Source: Streptacidiphilus sp041262525
GTDB lineage: Bacteria; Actinomycetota; Actinomycetes; Streptomycetales; Streptomycetaceae
Direction: 5' to 3'
NCBI RefSeq assembly: GCF_041262525.1
Contig: NZ_JBGCCK010000030.1
Coordinates: 15,043-79,042, forward strand
Length of the DNA stretch: 64,000 nucleotides
Part shown: positions 17,701 through 24,924 of the stretch, piece after piece
Position numbering within the stretch: the stretch's first letter is position 1
Layout of the letters: every line of letters starts with the position of its first letter
Position numbers and translations under genes: made by a program
The notes under the pieces: model-generated
Database searches by the model: none
Seen by the model: only the letters and a program-made list of their open reading frames with translations
What the model was told of the DNA's origin: nothing

Positions 17701-17818
17701 CCTGGACCGGTCCCGTGCGGCGCAGGACCGCCTCGACAAGGCCGCCGCCGAGGCGGACGCGGCGGGCCTGACGGACGCGGCACGGACGCTGCGCCGGCTG
17801 CGGGACAGCCTGCGCTGA
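14747..17818 (+). CDS. Large helical-repeat (TPR-like) protein, 1023 aa
   Basis: Translationally coupled to the HSP90-type gene by ATGA. Residues 1-370 are one helical domain (...NETYQLFWYFKWVTSGLLVT..., a CAACEARSRAAYHFRR segment, SCDEEPHNSQALALLPLLRL). From ~420 on there are recurring TPR-like helices (AQGRHAEAVAELERGLAEAP; QARQHQTAVRALSEAAARLD; VGQAEQALAAFEESIAVYDR). An AEGAEGAEGAEGAA microsatellite-like tract interrupts it near residue 775. There is no enzymatic motif, signal peptide or membrane segment. The likely function is as a scaffold or co-chaperone for the adjacent HSP90-type ATPase. A strong terminator follows 39 bp after the stop. Confidence 0.85.
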   Translation: MTVPTTPTTPTTRDEFFQALGENRERPKDRATAAIAEELVEAAEAFGDDEVTVSALVELMRAYHGSGEAVKYPVAFARLLRLWDENPKAFDENETYQLFWYFKWVTSGLLVTPDVPLASIRGWIAEMRRRYQAQGHDLQPVYAQEFFLARQLGEGEELAYELWATRGRTPLTDCAACEARSRAAYHFRRGQDRLGLAELQPTFDGQHSCDEEPHNSQALALLPLLRLGELDEARATHLTSYRKVRGQEAELTPIGRHLEFCALTGNEARGLELLAQNRASFGFTAAPSSRLDFLTGVEVLLARLVETGYGELPCAGPLGREWTVSSLHDAVAGQADELAARFDTRNGNDNISTRRRERLTARPLTAPLNLGVQTSALARPAAAGTEPVSVTAAPTASAATEVPQDFTELVAELRRLDLIGGPAARVLWDAVLERVGGADAADVDDLLPGEIASELAQRAANKQDADQQDWDACAAHLREAAEHYARIDRPARVIATEARLAWCEAVRDDVEDASAAAEAAWPVLDELLARVDALLAAGFGGDAEEASERERETLNRKFVVRQCRVFTARHALLRAGGPEQHARWAELFTTEAEAVIAEGSAADRAPQVSMTHEVLAEFQATHGAPVEGEASARRAIAIFTERDWTWRLPRARLLLALTLGAQGRHAEAVAELERGLAEAPSDVAPYELTPLHRMLGSMALQARQHQTAVRALSEAAARLDREGSAQQARQTRWELSRALRAQGAIGDAVAVLESLLDSVSSAAAKSVKSEELADAEGAEGAEGAEGAAAPSAAEQLTAQIRGDLANALLSLGEPLDAAREFLHLADAVSRWPDKRTLTSAAAAAAGALAQAGQWDGARAALERALASNAEAPCLPDLADALRTLAFEAIDARGAEAIEEALGYLDRADRLREEFPDAAREQFRSVEVDRAQCCFTRGQVHATVGQAEQALAAFEESIAVYDRAGFADAPPRFEAIRLAALVEGRGLDRSRAAQDRLDKAAAEADAAGLTDAARTLRRLRDSLR

Positions 17819-17857
17819 CGACTGCTCCGAGAGCCTGCAACAGATAGCAGGCCTGAC

Positions 17858-17890
17858 AAGGCGGTTCACCCCTCGTGGGTGGGCCGCCTT
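17858..17890 (+). terminator. Terminator of the HSP90/TPR operon
   Basis: 14-bp stem AAGGCGGTTCACCC (17858-17871) pairing with 17877-17890 through two G.T wobbles, 5-nt loop, followed by a T-rich TTCGG. It lies 39 bp past the operon's last stop. Confidence 0.75.
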
Positions 17891-18033
17891 TCGGCGTGCG
17901 ACGCCCTTCTGCGCAGCGGGGCGGACGCCCGCAGGGCGTGAGGTGCGGAAGCCCTGTGAAGGTTTGCGCAAAGTTGCATAACGATGCACGGCTGCACCAC
18001 AGTCGATCTTGTCGGCTGCGTAAGCGGCACCCT

Positions 18034-19047
18034 ATGTTCCATGTCGTGCTCAGCTCACCCTTGATCAGCGTAGTAGTGGCCGCATACGACCCGCGGGGAG
18101 TCCTGGAGACCTGCCTGCAGTCGATCCTGAGTCAGGCTTTCAAGGACGTCGAAGTCGTCCTGGTCGCGGACCAGTCACCGGAGTGCCCCGCCGAGGTGGT
18201 CGATGCGTGGGCGCGGAGCGAGGCGCGGGTCTCGGTCGTGCGGCTGGACTCCGTGGCCGGCATCGGCCGGGTCCGGAACGCGGGGGCCGAGCGGGCGACC
18301 GGTCGGTACCTGCTCTTCCTCGACGCCGATCACGTCCTCTGGGGCGGCACGCTGGAGGCCATGGCCGACCGCCTGCGGACCTGCGACGAACCGGACGTCC
18401 TGCTGCTCGGCCACACGCGCCTCCACAAGGGCCGGTCCTGGCCGGGCGGTGCGACCGACCTGCTCGGCGGACTGGACGCCCGGCCCTTCGACCCGGCCGG
18501 TGAGCCCGAGCTCTTCGAGGCTCCCGCCTACATCTGGGACCGGCTGATCCGGCGGGACTTCTGGGCCGGGCACGCGCTCGCCTTCCCCGACGGTCTCCAC
18601 GACGATGTCGCCGTCGTGCACCACGTCATGCTGGCGGCGGATCGCGTCGCCGCGCTGAAGTGGGACTGCGTGCAGATCCGCCGCAGGCACACCCAGCACC
18701 CCGCGGAATCGCCCGGTGCGACGCAGTTCGACGTCTTCGACCGTTACGAGGAGAGCTTTGGGCTGCTGGACAAGTACGGCCGCGCGGACGCCGCACCGTT
18801 CCTCTTCTCCCGGATGGTCCGTCACTACCTGTTCCTCCTCGGCCTTTCAGGATATCTCTCCCGCGCCGAGCGCCCGCAGTTCTTCCAGCGGGCGAGCGAG
18901 CACTACCAGCGCTTCGTGCCGGACGGTTACGAACGTCCCCAGGGGCGTGAAGGCGTCAAGTTCCAACTGGTCGCCAATGGCGTGTACGGGGCTTTCCAGA
19001 CCGCGAGGCTTCCCAACCTGGCACGAGGCATCCTGTCCCGGCCGTAG
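18034..19047 (+). CDS. Family 2 glycosyltransferase
   Basis: 337 aa. A GT-A fold is recognisable at the N-terminus: LISVVVAAYDPRGVLETCLQ, ILSQAFKDVEVVLVADQSPE, and the nucleotide-sugar/metal DxD at D97-A-D99 (LLFLDADH). A C-terminal helical extension with YLFLLGLSGYLSRAERPQFF suggests membrane association. GT2 enzymes of this length in streptomycetes act on cell-wall glycopolymers such as teichoic acids, but no acceptor can be deduced here. There is no clear Shine-Dalgarno; GTG 18043 is an alternative start. The gene stands alone. Confidence 0.85.
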   Translation: MFHVVLSSPLISVVVAAYDPRGVLETCLQSILSQAFKDVEVVLVADQSPECPAEVVDAWARSEARVSVVRLDSVAGIGRVRNAGAERATGRYLLFLDADHVLWGGTLEAMADRLRTCDEPDVLLLGHTRLHKGRSWPGGATDLLGGLDARPFDPAGEPELFEAPAYIWDRLIRRDFWAGHALAFPDGLHDDVAVVHHVMLAADRVAALKWDCVQIRRRHTQHPAESPGATQFDVFDRYEESFGLLDKYGRADAAPFLFSRMVRHYLFLLGLSGYLSRAERPQFFQRASEHYQRFVPDGYERPQGREGVKFQLVANGVYGAFQTARLPNLARGILSRP

Positions 19048-19081
19048 CCCCGCGGTGGCGACCGGGCCGGCTGGTCCTCGG

Positions 19082-19240
19082 TCAGGGACGGCAGACGCCG
19101 TGCTCCGAGGCCCAGGCCGCGATGCCGACCCGGTTCCGCACCCCGAGCTTGCGCTGGATGCTCGCGACGTGGTTCTTCACCGTCCCCGTGGCGATGAAGA
19201 GCTGCGCGGCGATCTCGGCGTTCGTGCCGTCCCGGCCCTG
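19082..19240 (-). pseudogene. Relic of a LuxR/NarL-type DNA-binding domain
   Basis: The minus-strand frame ending at 19082 encodes TNAEIAAQLFIATGTVKNHV, then ASIQRKLGVRNRVGIAAWAS. This is a textbook GerE/LuxR helix-turn-helix with its C-terminal helix. Upstream in the same frame (to 19441) only R/P/G-rich noise is found; no receiver or sensor domain precedes it. About 50 residues of a ~210-residue response regulator remain. It abuts an intact two-component operon, so it may be the remains of a duplicated or neighbouring regulator. Confidence 0.65.
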
Positions 19241-19428
19241 GGCCGCTGAGCGTGGCCCACTGGCGCCGCGGACGCAGCGGACGCCGTGGACGTCGCGGCC
19301 GCGGCACAGCGGTGAGACCGGCGCCGGGGCCCTGACGGCAGCGGCCGTCAGGGATCCCCCGTGCGGGGGAGGGGCTCGACCGGGGCGGGGGATGTAGGGC
19401 CCTCCGGCGATCGGGATCGTGGACGTTA

Positions 19429-20439
19429 ATGTCCGAGACACTCGTGCACGACGCAGAAGCCACCCCCGCCGCCGTACCCCGACCCAGCCGAGCCCGGTTG
19501 ATCACCTGTTGGGGTACCGTCGCCGCGATGCTCCCCTACTTCAGCATCAAGATTGCCTGGCTGTCCGGCAGCACGGTGGGCACCGGCGGATCCGAAGTGG
19601 CCAAGAGCTCCCTCTTCTTCGGCCTCAACGCCCTCACCCTCGGCATGGACGCCGTCGCTCTGCTCACCGCGTTCACGCTGACCTACCGCTGGGGGTTGCG
19701 CGTCCCGGCCTGGCTCGTGGTCTTCCCGATGTGGGTCGCGTCCGGATTCCTCGGTCTGATCGCCCTCGGCGCACCGCCGGCCTTCCTCGCCACCGCGCTG
19801 ACGGGATCACATCTGAGCGGCGGCTCCAGCGAGCTCGTGCATCCGTGGGTCTACGGGTTCGTCTACGCCGGCTTCACCGGGCAGGGCGTCGGGCTGGCGA
19901 TCGCCTTCGTGCTGCATCTGCGGTCCCGTTGGCCCGAGTTGTTCACCGTGCGGGTGTCCGGGCTCGCTCGCGGGGTCAGCGGCGGGACCGTGAAGGTTCT
20001 GGTCACCGGGGTGTGCGGCCTGGCCATGCTGACCGCGGCCGTCCACCTGTACTGGGCCGGCGGCGGCACCGCCGGAGTGCCCCCGCAGGCTGTCGCCGGC
20101 CGCACCCTGGCCGGCTGCGTCATGGAGGCCGCGCACGGACTCCTGGAGCTGGTCGGCGTCGCCGGAGTGCTGACCCTGGCGCGCCGCAGGAGCACCGGTC
20201 GACTCGCCGTGCCGCTGGCGGCGGCCTGGCTCGGCACCGGATGCATGTTCTCCTGGAGCCTGTGGGGGGCCATCGGCGAAGCTTTCAGTCCGATCCAGAA
20301 CGCCGCGCAGCAGACCGTCACCCCGCTCAGCCTGCTGACCATCCACTTCCAGTCGCTGGCGGGGGCGCTGCTCGCCACCGCGGCTCTGTTCCTGCTGCTT
20401 GAAGGGTGGTCAGCGATCCGGACGAGGCCCGGGCAGTGA
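19429..20439 (+). CDS. Multi-spanning membrane protein of a two-component operon
   Basis: 336 aa with about eight hydrophobic segments (WGTVAAMLPYFSIKIAWLSG; LNALTLGMDAVALLTAFTLT; FLGLIALGAPPAFLATALTG; VKVLVTGVCGLAMLTAAVHL and others). No transporter or enzyme motif is recognised. The histidine-kinase reading frame begins within 30 bp of its end (or overlaps it if GTG 20406 is used), so all three genes form one operon. It probably supplies the signal-sensing or target function of the kinase. Confidence 0.8.
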   Translation: MSETLVHDAEATPAAVPRPSRARLITCWGTVAAMLPYFSIKIAWLSGSTVGTGGSEVAKSSLFFGLNALTLGMDAVALLTAFTLTYRWGLRVPAWLVVFPMWVASGFLGLIALGAPPAFLATALTGSHLSGGSSELVHPWVYGFVYAGFTGQGVGLAIAFVLHLRSRWPELFTVRVSGLARGVSGGTVKVLVTGVCGLAMLTAAVHLYWAGGGTAGVPPQAVAGRTLAGCVMEAAHGLLELVGVAGVLTLARRRSTGRLAVPLAAAWLGTGCMFSWSLWGAIGEAFSPIQNAAQQTVTPLSLLTIHFQSLAGALLATAALFLLLEGWSAIRTRPGQ

Positions 20440-20465
20440 TCCGTCCCAGGTGCGAGGATGCAGAG

Positions 20466-21740
20466 GTGTCGGCCCCCACCCGCCTCACTGCCCTTGCCGC
20501 CCCCGTGCTGGGGCGGCAAACCCTGTTGCGCTGGGCGCACCTCGTCCTCGGCGGCGCACTGGCGATGCCCTACTTCATGCTGGCCGACGTCGCCGCCGGA
20601 ATCGGCCTGCGGGCACAGGCCACCGGCGAGACAGGGCTCGTGAACCAAATCCTGGCCTTCTTCGCGTCTCTCGCCCTCGCGGCTGCGTCCGCCGCGCTGA
20701 TCCCTGCGGTGCGGGTGATCGAAGGCAGCGCCGCCCGTGCGCTGCTCGGCGGAGCGTTCGCGTCGATGTCGACCGGGCGGGCCACCGCGCCCGGCGCCCG
20801 GGCCCGCGGCGCCGCCTGGTACACCCTGCACCTGGGACTGGGTGGACTGGTCTCCGGCGCCACCCTGGCGGCGCCGCCCTTCGCCGCCGTCGTTCTGGCG
20901 GATCCGCTCCTCGGGGAGCGACGACGCTCAACGCTCCCGTGGGTGCGGGACGTCCCGGTCTGGTGGGGACCACCGCTCGGGCTGGCGGTGCTGCTGGCCC
21001 TGGGGCTCGCCGCCGCCGGCAGCGGACGGTTGCTCGCCCGCTGCGCGCCCCGGCTGCTCGGCCCGTCCCCGGCGGAGGCGCTGGCCGACCGCCTCGCCGA
21101 GAGCGAGCAGCGGGCCACCCGGCTCGCCCACCGCAATCGGATCGCCCGCGAGCTGCACGATTCCGTCGGGCACGCGCTCAGCGTGGTCACGCTGCAGGCG
21201 GGCGCCGCAAGCCGGGTGCTGACGACCGACCCCGACTTCGCCCGGCGCGCACTCGAGGCGGTCGAGGAGTCGGCACGCGGCGCCCTGGAGGAGCTGGACC
21301 AGGTACTCGGGCTCCTGCGTGAGGAGGCCACCGACCGGCCGCCGCGCCGGCCGGTCCCGGACCTCGGCCAACTCGACCAACTGCTCGCCTCGACGCGGGC
21401 GGCCGGCACCGAGGTCCACGCGGAGGTGGCGGGCGATCCGGCCCTGCTTCCGCCCACGGTCTCGCGCGAGGCGTACCGGATCGTGCAGGAGGGGCTCACC
21501 AACGCGCTCCGCCACGGCGGAAAGGTGCCGGTACGGATCGTCATCGGCATCGGCCCCGACGAACTGGAGATGGAGATGACCAACCCGCTCTCGGCCCCTC
21601 AGCCGCGCCGCCCCGGTGGCGGTCGCGGACTCACCGGCCTGCAGGAGCGCGCGGCCGTCCTGGGCGGCGCGGTCGCCGCGGCACGCGAGGGGGACTGTTG
21701 GCGGCTCCATCTGCGGCTCCCCCTGGGAGGAAGGCCGTGA
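20466..21740 (+). CDS. NarL-type sensor histidine kinase (HisKA_3)
   Basis: Membrane kinase of ~424 aa. Four or more hydrophobic segments occupy residues 20-190. The DHp domain follows with RNRIARELHDSVGHALSVV, phospho-acceptor H231. The HATPase part has EAYRIVQEGLTNALRHG (N box) and RRPGGGRGLTGLQERAAVLG (G box). GTG 20466 is preceded by GCGAGGA; GTG 20406 upstream would overlap the membrane-protein gene. Its TGA overlaps the regulator's GTG (21737-21740), so the two are translationally coupled. It phosphorylates the regulator at 21737. The signal is unknown. Confidence 0.9.
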   Translation: MSAPTRLTALAAPVLGRQTLLRWAHLVLGGALAMPYFMLADVAAGIGLRAQATGETGLVNQILAFFASLALAAASAALIPAVRVIEGSAARALLGGAFASMSTGRATAPGARARGAAWYTLHLGLGGLVSGATLAAPPFAAVVLADPLLGERRRSTLPWVRDVPVWWGPPLGLAVLLALGLAAAGSGRLLARCAPRLLGPSPAEALADRLAESEQRATRLAHRNRIARELHDSVGHALSVVTLQAGAASRVLTTDPDFARRALEAVEESARGALEELDQVLGLLREEATDRPPRRPVPDLGQLDQLLASTRAAGTEVHAEVAGDPALLPPTVSREAYRIVQEGLTNALRHGGKVPVRIVIGIGPDELEMEMTNPLSAPQPRRPGGGRGLTGLQERAAVLGGAVAAAREGDCWRLHLRLPLGGRP

Positions 21741-22384
21741 CCGTACGGATCCTGCTCGCCGACGACGAGGCCCTGGTGCGCAGCGGCCTTCGGGCGATCC
21801 TCGACCTGGAACCCGATCTCTCCGTCGTGGGGGAGGCCGCCAGCGGCGCGGAGGCGGTGTCGCTGACCCGCGAACTGCGCCCGGACGTGGTCCTCATGGA
21901 CGTCCGGATGCCCACCCTGGACGGCATCGCTGCGACCCGCCGGATCCTCGAGGTCGTCGACCCGCCGCCGCGCATCGTGGTGGTGACCACGTTCGAGAAC
22001 GACGAGTACGTCTACGACGCGCTGCGCGAGGGCGCGGCGGCCTTCCTGCTGAAGCGCACGCGCGCGGCCGAGATGGTGCAGACGGTTCGGCTCGTCGCCC
22101 AGGGCGACTCACTGCTGTTTCCGGCGGCGATCCGCGACTTGGCGCTCCGTCACCGACCACCCGCCGCCGCACGCGCGCTGTCCCAGCAGCTGACGGAGCG
22201 AGAGGCGGACGTGCTGCGCCTCATGGCGACGGGGCTGTCCAACGCGGAGATCGCGGAGCGGCTGTTCGTCGGCGCGGAGACGGTGAAGACCCACGTCAGC
22301 AGGGTGCTGGCAAAGCTGGGCGCGCGCGATCGCACCCAGGCCGTGGTGATCGCCTACGAGTCGGGCTTCACCGCCCCGGGGTGA
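21737..22384 (+). CDS. NarL/FixJ-family response regulator
   Basis: 215 aa from GTG 21737 behind GGAGGAAGG. Receiver domain with acidic pocket ADDE, phospho-acceptor D55 (VVLMDVRMPTLDG), the switch Thr in VVVTTFEND and the Lys in FLLKRT. The C-terminal LuxR HTH (LTEREADVLRLMATGLSNAE, then IAERLFVGAETVKTHVSRVL) is intact. It is the cognate partner of the kinase immediately upstream. The target genes may include its own operon. Confidence 0.93.
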   Translation: MTVRILLADDEALVRSGLRAILDLEPDLSVVGEAASGAEAVSLTRELRPDVVLMDVRMPTLDGIAATRRILEVVDPPPRIVVVTTFENDEYVYDALREGAAAFLLKRTRAAEMVQTVRLVAQGDSLLFPAAIRDLALRHRPPAAARALSQQLTEREADVLRLMATGLSNAEIAERLFVGAETVKTHVSRVLAKLGARDRTQAVVIAYESGFTAPG

Positions 22385-22416
22385 GGCAGGCTGGAGCGCG
22401 GGCGGCTCGACCGTAC

Positions 22417-22489
22417 GGCTACGGGATGGATCGGGTGCGGCGCACAGGTACTGCCCTTGAGGCGCAGCGACCTGATCCATCCCGTAGCC
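22417..22489. terminator. Long 20-bp stem between convergent genes
   Basis: Left arm 22417-22436 (GGCTACGGGATGGATCGGGT) pairs with 22470-22489, with one G.T wobble and a 33-nt loop. It lies between the response-regulator stop (22384) and the acidic-repeat protein stop (22499), so it is a likely bidirectional terminator. The stem is unusually long. Confidence 0.65.
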
Positions 22490-22498
22490 GCGAGCCGG

Positions 22499-24196
22499 TC
22501 AGCCGCGGACGGCGGCGACCGCGGTGCCGAGGGCTTCCTTGATGCGGGGGCCGAGGCGGGAGAAGCCGAGCTCCTTCATGGCGGCCCGGAGCAGTTCCTC
22601 GTTCGTGCGCTCGACGGCATCGCTGTCGATCCAGTGCACGACGGCTTCGAGCTCGTCGGCGGAGTACGCGGTGACCGGCTGTCCCGGCGTGACGGCCGGC
22701 TTCTGGGGACGGCGGGCGGTGCTGGCCTTCTTCGGGGTCTCCGGCGTCAGCGCGGGCGCGGGCGCGCCGTCCGATGCGGCCACCTGGGTGTCGGTGTCGG
22801 CTGTGGCTTCGGGCGCGCTTGCCTCCGAGACCTCGGCAGCGGCCTCATCCTCAGCCGCCGGCTCCGAGGCCTGCTCGACCTCGAGCTCGGGCTCAGGGGC
22901 GGTCTCGGCCTCGGCCTGCTGCGCGTCCGCCGTGTCCGACTCGTCCTCGACGTGCGCGGCCTCCGGCTCGGCGGTTACCTCAGGGGTAGCCTCCGCCTCC
23001 GGCTCGGTAGTCGCCGCGGTGACGGCCTCGGCCTGCGGTTCGGCGGCCGGGGTCGGGTCGGCCTCCGGCTCTGCTTCGGCTGTCACCGCAGTGACGTCCT
23101 CCGGCTCGGAGTCCAGGGTCGCGACGGCTTCCGGCTCCGGCTCGGCGGTCACCACAAGGGTAGCCTCCGCCTCCGGCTCGGTGGTCGCCGCAGCGACGGC
23201 CTCGGCCTGCGGCTCGGCGGCCGGGGTCGGGTCGGCCTCCGGCTCCGCTTCGGCGGCCACTGCAGGAAGGGCTTCCGGCTCGGCCGCCGCCGCAGGGACG
23301 GCTAGCGGCTCCGGCGCCGGGGCCGGGGCCGGGGCGAGGAGAGCTTCCGTTTCGGCCGCGTCGGCTTGGCGGGCCGTCAGCTCGGAGAGCAGGTCCGACT
23401 GGCCCTGGGCCAGGAGGCCGTCGCGCAGCGTCCGGAGGCGAGGGAGGCGGTAGAGCGTGCCCTCGTCGGCCGCGAGGCGGTCCAGGAGGTCGGCCAGGTC
23501 CGACAGAGGGAGGGCCTCCAGGGCGCTTTCGGCTCCGATCAGGCGGGCGAGCTCGGGGAGCCCCGCCATCGCGGCGTCCGCCGCCGGGCCGGACTGGTCC
23601 AGGAACTCCTGATCCGTCGGCAGCGTCGGCCCGCCCTCGCGGGTCAGCGCCGCCCACTCGTCGCGCTCCGCTGCCGCGCGCCCCAGCGCGAGGTGCAGGT
23701 CGGCGCGTCCGGTCCGCGCCAGGGTGAGCCGGCGCGCCTGGCGGCCGAGCGCGAACCGCTGAAGCCACGACTGCTTCATTCCGCGCTCCGCACGCCACGC
23801 ATTGGTCGCGGTGGCCGCGAGGAGCGCGTCCAACTCGATCTCGTAGGCCTCCGGCCGCAGCACCGCGAGCGTCGCGCGCACCCGCAGCATCAGCGAGACG
23901 AGGGTCGCGGTCTCCGCGAACGTGCCGGGCGCGTCGAAGCCGTGGACGGTGCCCAACTGCTCGGCGGCGTGCTGGATCAACGGCAGGTCGCGGCCCCGCA
24001 GCTCCGCCAGGACGGTCGAGGCGGCGCGCGCCTCCTCCACATCGGAGACGGAATCCAGAGCCGCGTACCACGGGTGGGTCTCGGCCCTGAGAGTGAAGCC
24101 GCCCGCCTCCGCATATCGGCACAGGTCTTCCCGGACATCGGACGGCAGGAGCGGCGAGGGAATGGTGGTGCTGGTCTGTACGGAGATGGTGGTCAT
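22499..24196 (-). CDS. Hypothetical protein with acidic Ala/Glu/Pro repeat linker and small C-terminal HTH-like domain
   Basis: 565 aa. N-terminal ~290 residues: soluble helical domain (DVREDLCRYAEAGGFTLRAE; NAWRAERGMKQSWLQRFALG). Residues ~300-480: a low-complexity A/E/P/T linker with two in-frame copies of a 31-residue block. Last ~60 residues: a compact domain (AYSADELEAVVHWIDSDAVE, then NEELLRAAMKELGFSRLGPR) resembling the small winged-helix-like module found at the C-termini of some actinobacterial helicases and restriction-type proteins. That resemblance is by eye only. ATG 24196 was chosen because the conserved-looking sequence begins there. The function is unknown; the ending suggests nucleic-acid binding. 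Confidence 0.7.
   Translation of the reverse strand: MTTISVQTSTTIPSPLLPSDVREDLCRYAEAGGFTLRAETHPWYAALDSVSDVEEARAASTVLAELRGRDLPLIQHAAEQLGTVHGFDAPGTFAETATLVSLMLRVRATLAVLRPEAYEIELDALLAATATNAWRAERGMKQSWLQRFALGRQARRLTLARTGRADLHLALGRAAAERDEWAALTREGGPTLPTDQEFLDQSGPAADAAMAGLPELARLIGAESALEALPLSDLADLLDRLAADEGTLYRLPRLRTLRDGLLAQGQSDLLSELTARQADAAETEALLAPAPAPAPEPLAVPAAAAEPEALPAVAAEAEPEADPTPAAEPQAEAVAAATTEPEAEATLVVTAEPEPEAVATLDSEPEDVTAVTAEAEPEADPTPAAEPQAEAVTAATTEPEAEATPEVTAEPEAAHVEDESDTADAQQAEAETAPEPELEVEQASEPAAEDEAAAEVSEASAPEATADTDTQVAASDGAPAPALTPETPKKASTARRPQKPAVTPGQPVTAYSADELEAVVHWIDSDAVERTNEELLRAAMKELGFSRLGPRIKEALGTAVAAVRG
22987..23254. repeat. 94-bp direct repeat inside the acidic linker
   Basis: Segments 22987-23080 and 23161-23254 are nearly identical, 174 bp (58 codons) apart, in frame. 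They encode two copies of a block containing EAEPEADPTPAAEPQAEAV. This is a probable recent internal duplication by slippage or unequal recombination. Confidence 0.8.
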
Positions 24197-24519
24197 AAGC
24201 GCTGGGTTCCCCGGCTGAGTCGGTGACGGTGGCGGTTGGAGGTCCACGATAGGGGTACAGGCTCGCCACTCCACTGCGGCGGGGCGGGTACGTCGCCCCG
24301 AAGGCCCCCTGCCCGCCGAATGCAGCCGGCCCCGGCCGTCGGGAGAGGCACGGTCGGGGACTTCGGCTGATGCCACAACTGTGGTGTGGCAACGTCTTTT
24401 TGATCGTCGAACATGGTTCCGACCGCGAGCCGCACTGGGCAAAAGGTGAGCGGCTTCGGTGGTCGTTGGTTACCGTCGCACGGTGCGGGCGCGCGAGCCC
24501 GTACCGGGACGGAGGGGTG
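24197..24519. promoter_or_regulatory. Divergent intergenic region with a nested palindrome
   Basis: 323 bp between the acidic-repeat gene and the ADP-ribosylglycohydrolase relic. At 24371-24391 TGCCACA and TGTGGCA form an inverted repeat with a 7-nt centre, containing a second palindrome CCACAACTGTGG (24373-24384). The sequence CGTCTTTTTG follows. It could be an operator or a terminator; no gene lies immediately upstream on the plus strand, so an operator or attenuator is preferred. Confidence 0.4.
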
Positions 24520-24924
24520 ATGACGGCGGAGACGGCGGCAGAGCTGGAGCGGCGGGACCGGGTGCGGGGGTGTCTGGTCGGTGGGGCGATCGGGGACGCA
24601 CTGGGATGGCCGGTCGAGTTCCAGCACCTGGAGCGGATCCTCCACGATCACGGCCCGCAGGGGGTCACCTCGCTCCGGCGACCGCACGGGCGGCTCGCGG
24701 AGGTCACGGACGACACGCAGATGACCCTCTTCACGGCCGAAGGGCTGCTGCTCGCGGGCGAGGGGACGCGGGCGGAGGTGCTGCGGTCGGTGCACGCGGC
24801 CTACCAGCGCTGGCTGCGCACGCAGTACCTGGACGCGCCGCAGGGCGAGGGGCACAGCGGGCTGGCCACGGAGGCCTGGCTCTACGCGTCCCGGGCGCCG
24901 GGGAACGCGTGCATGTCCGGGCTG
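24520..24924 (+). pseudogene. ADP-ribosylglycohydrolase (DraG-like), 3'-truncated
   Basis: Starts well at ATG 24520 with GGAGGGG. It shows the family hallmarks RVRGCLVGGAIGDALGWPVEF and the metal-binding T63-D-D-T66 of EVTDDTQMTLFTAEGLL, then RAPGNACMSGL. Enzymes of this family are ~300 aa or more; here family-like sequence stops after about 135 residues, near 24924. Beyond that the frame runs antisense through the 3' end of the metallo-beta-lactamase gene until a stop at 25020. The C-terminal metal ligands are therefore missing and the enzyme cannot be functional. A deletion or inversion joined the two genes tail to tail. Confidence 0.75.
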
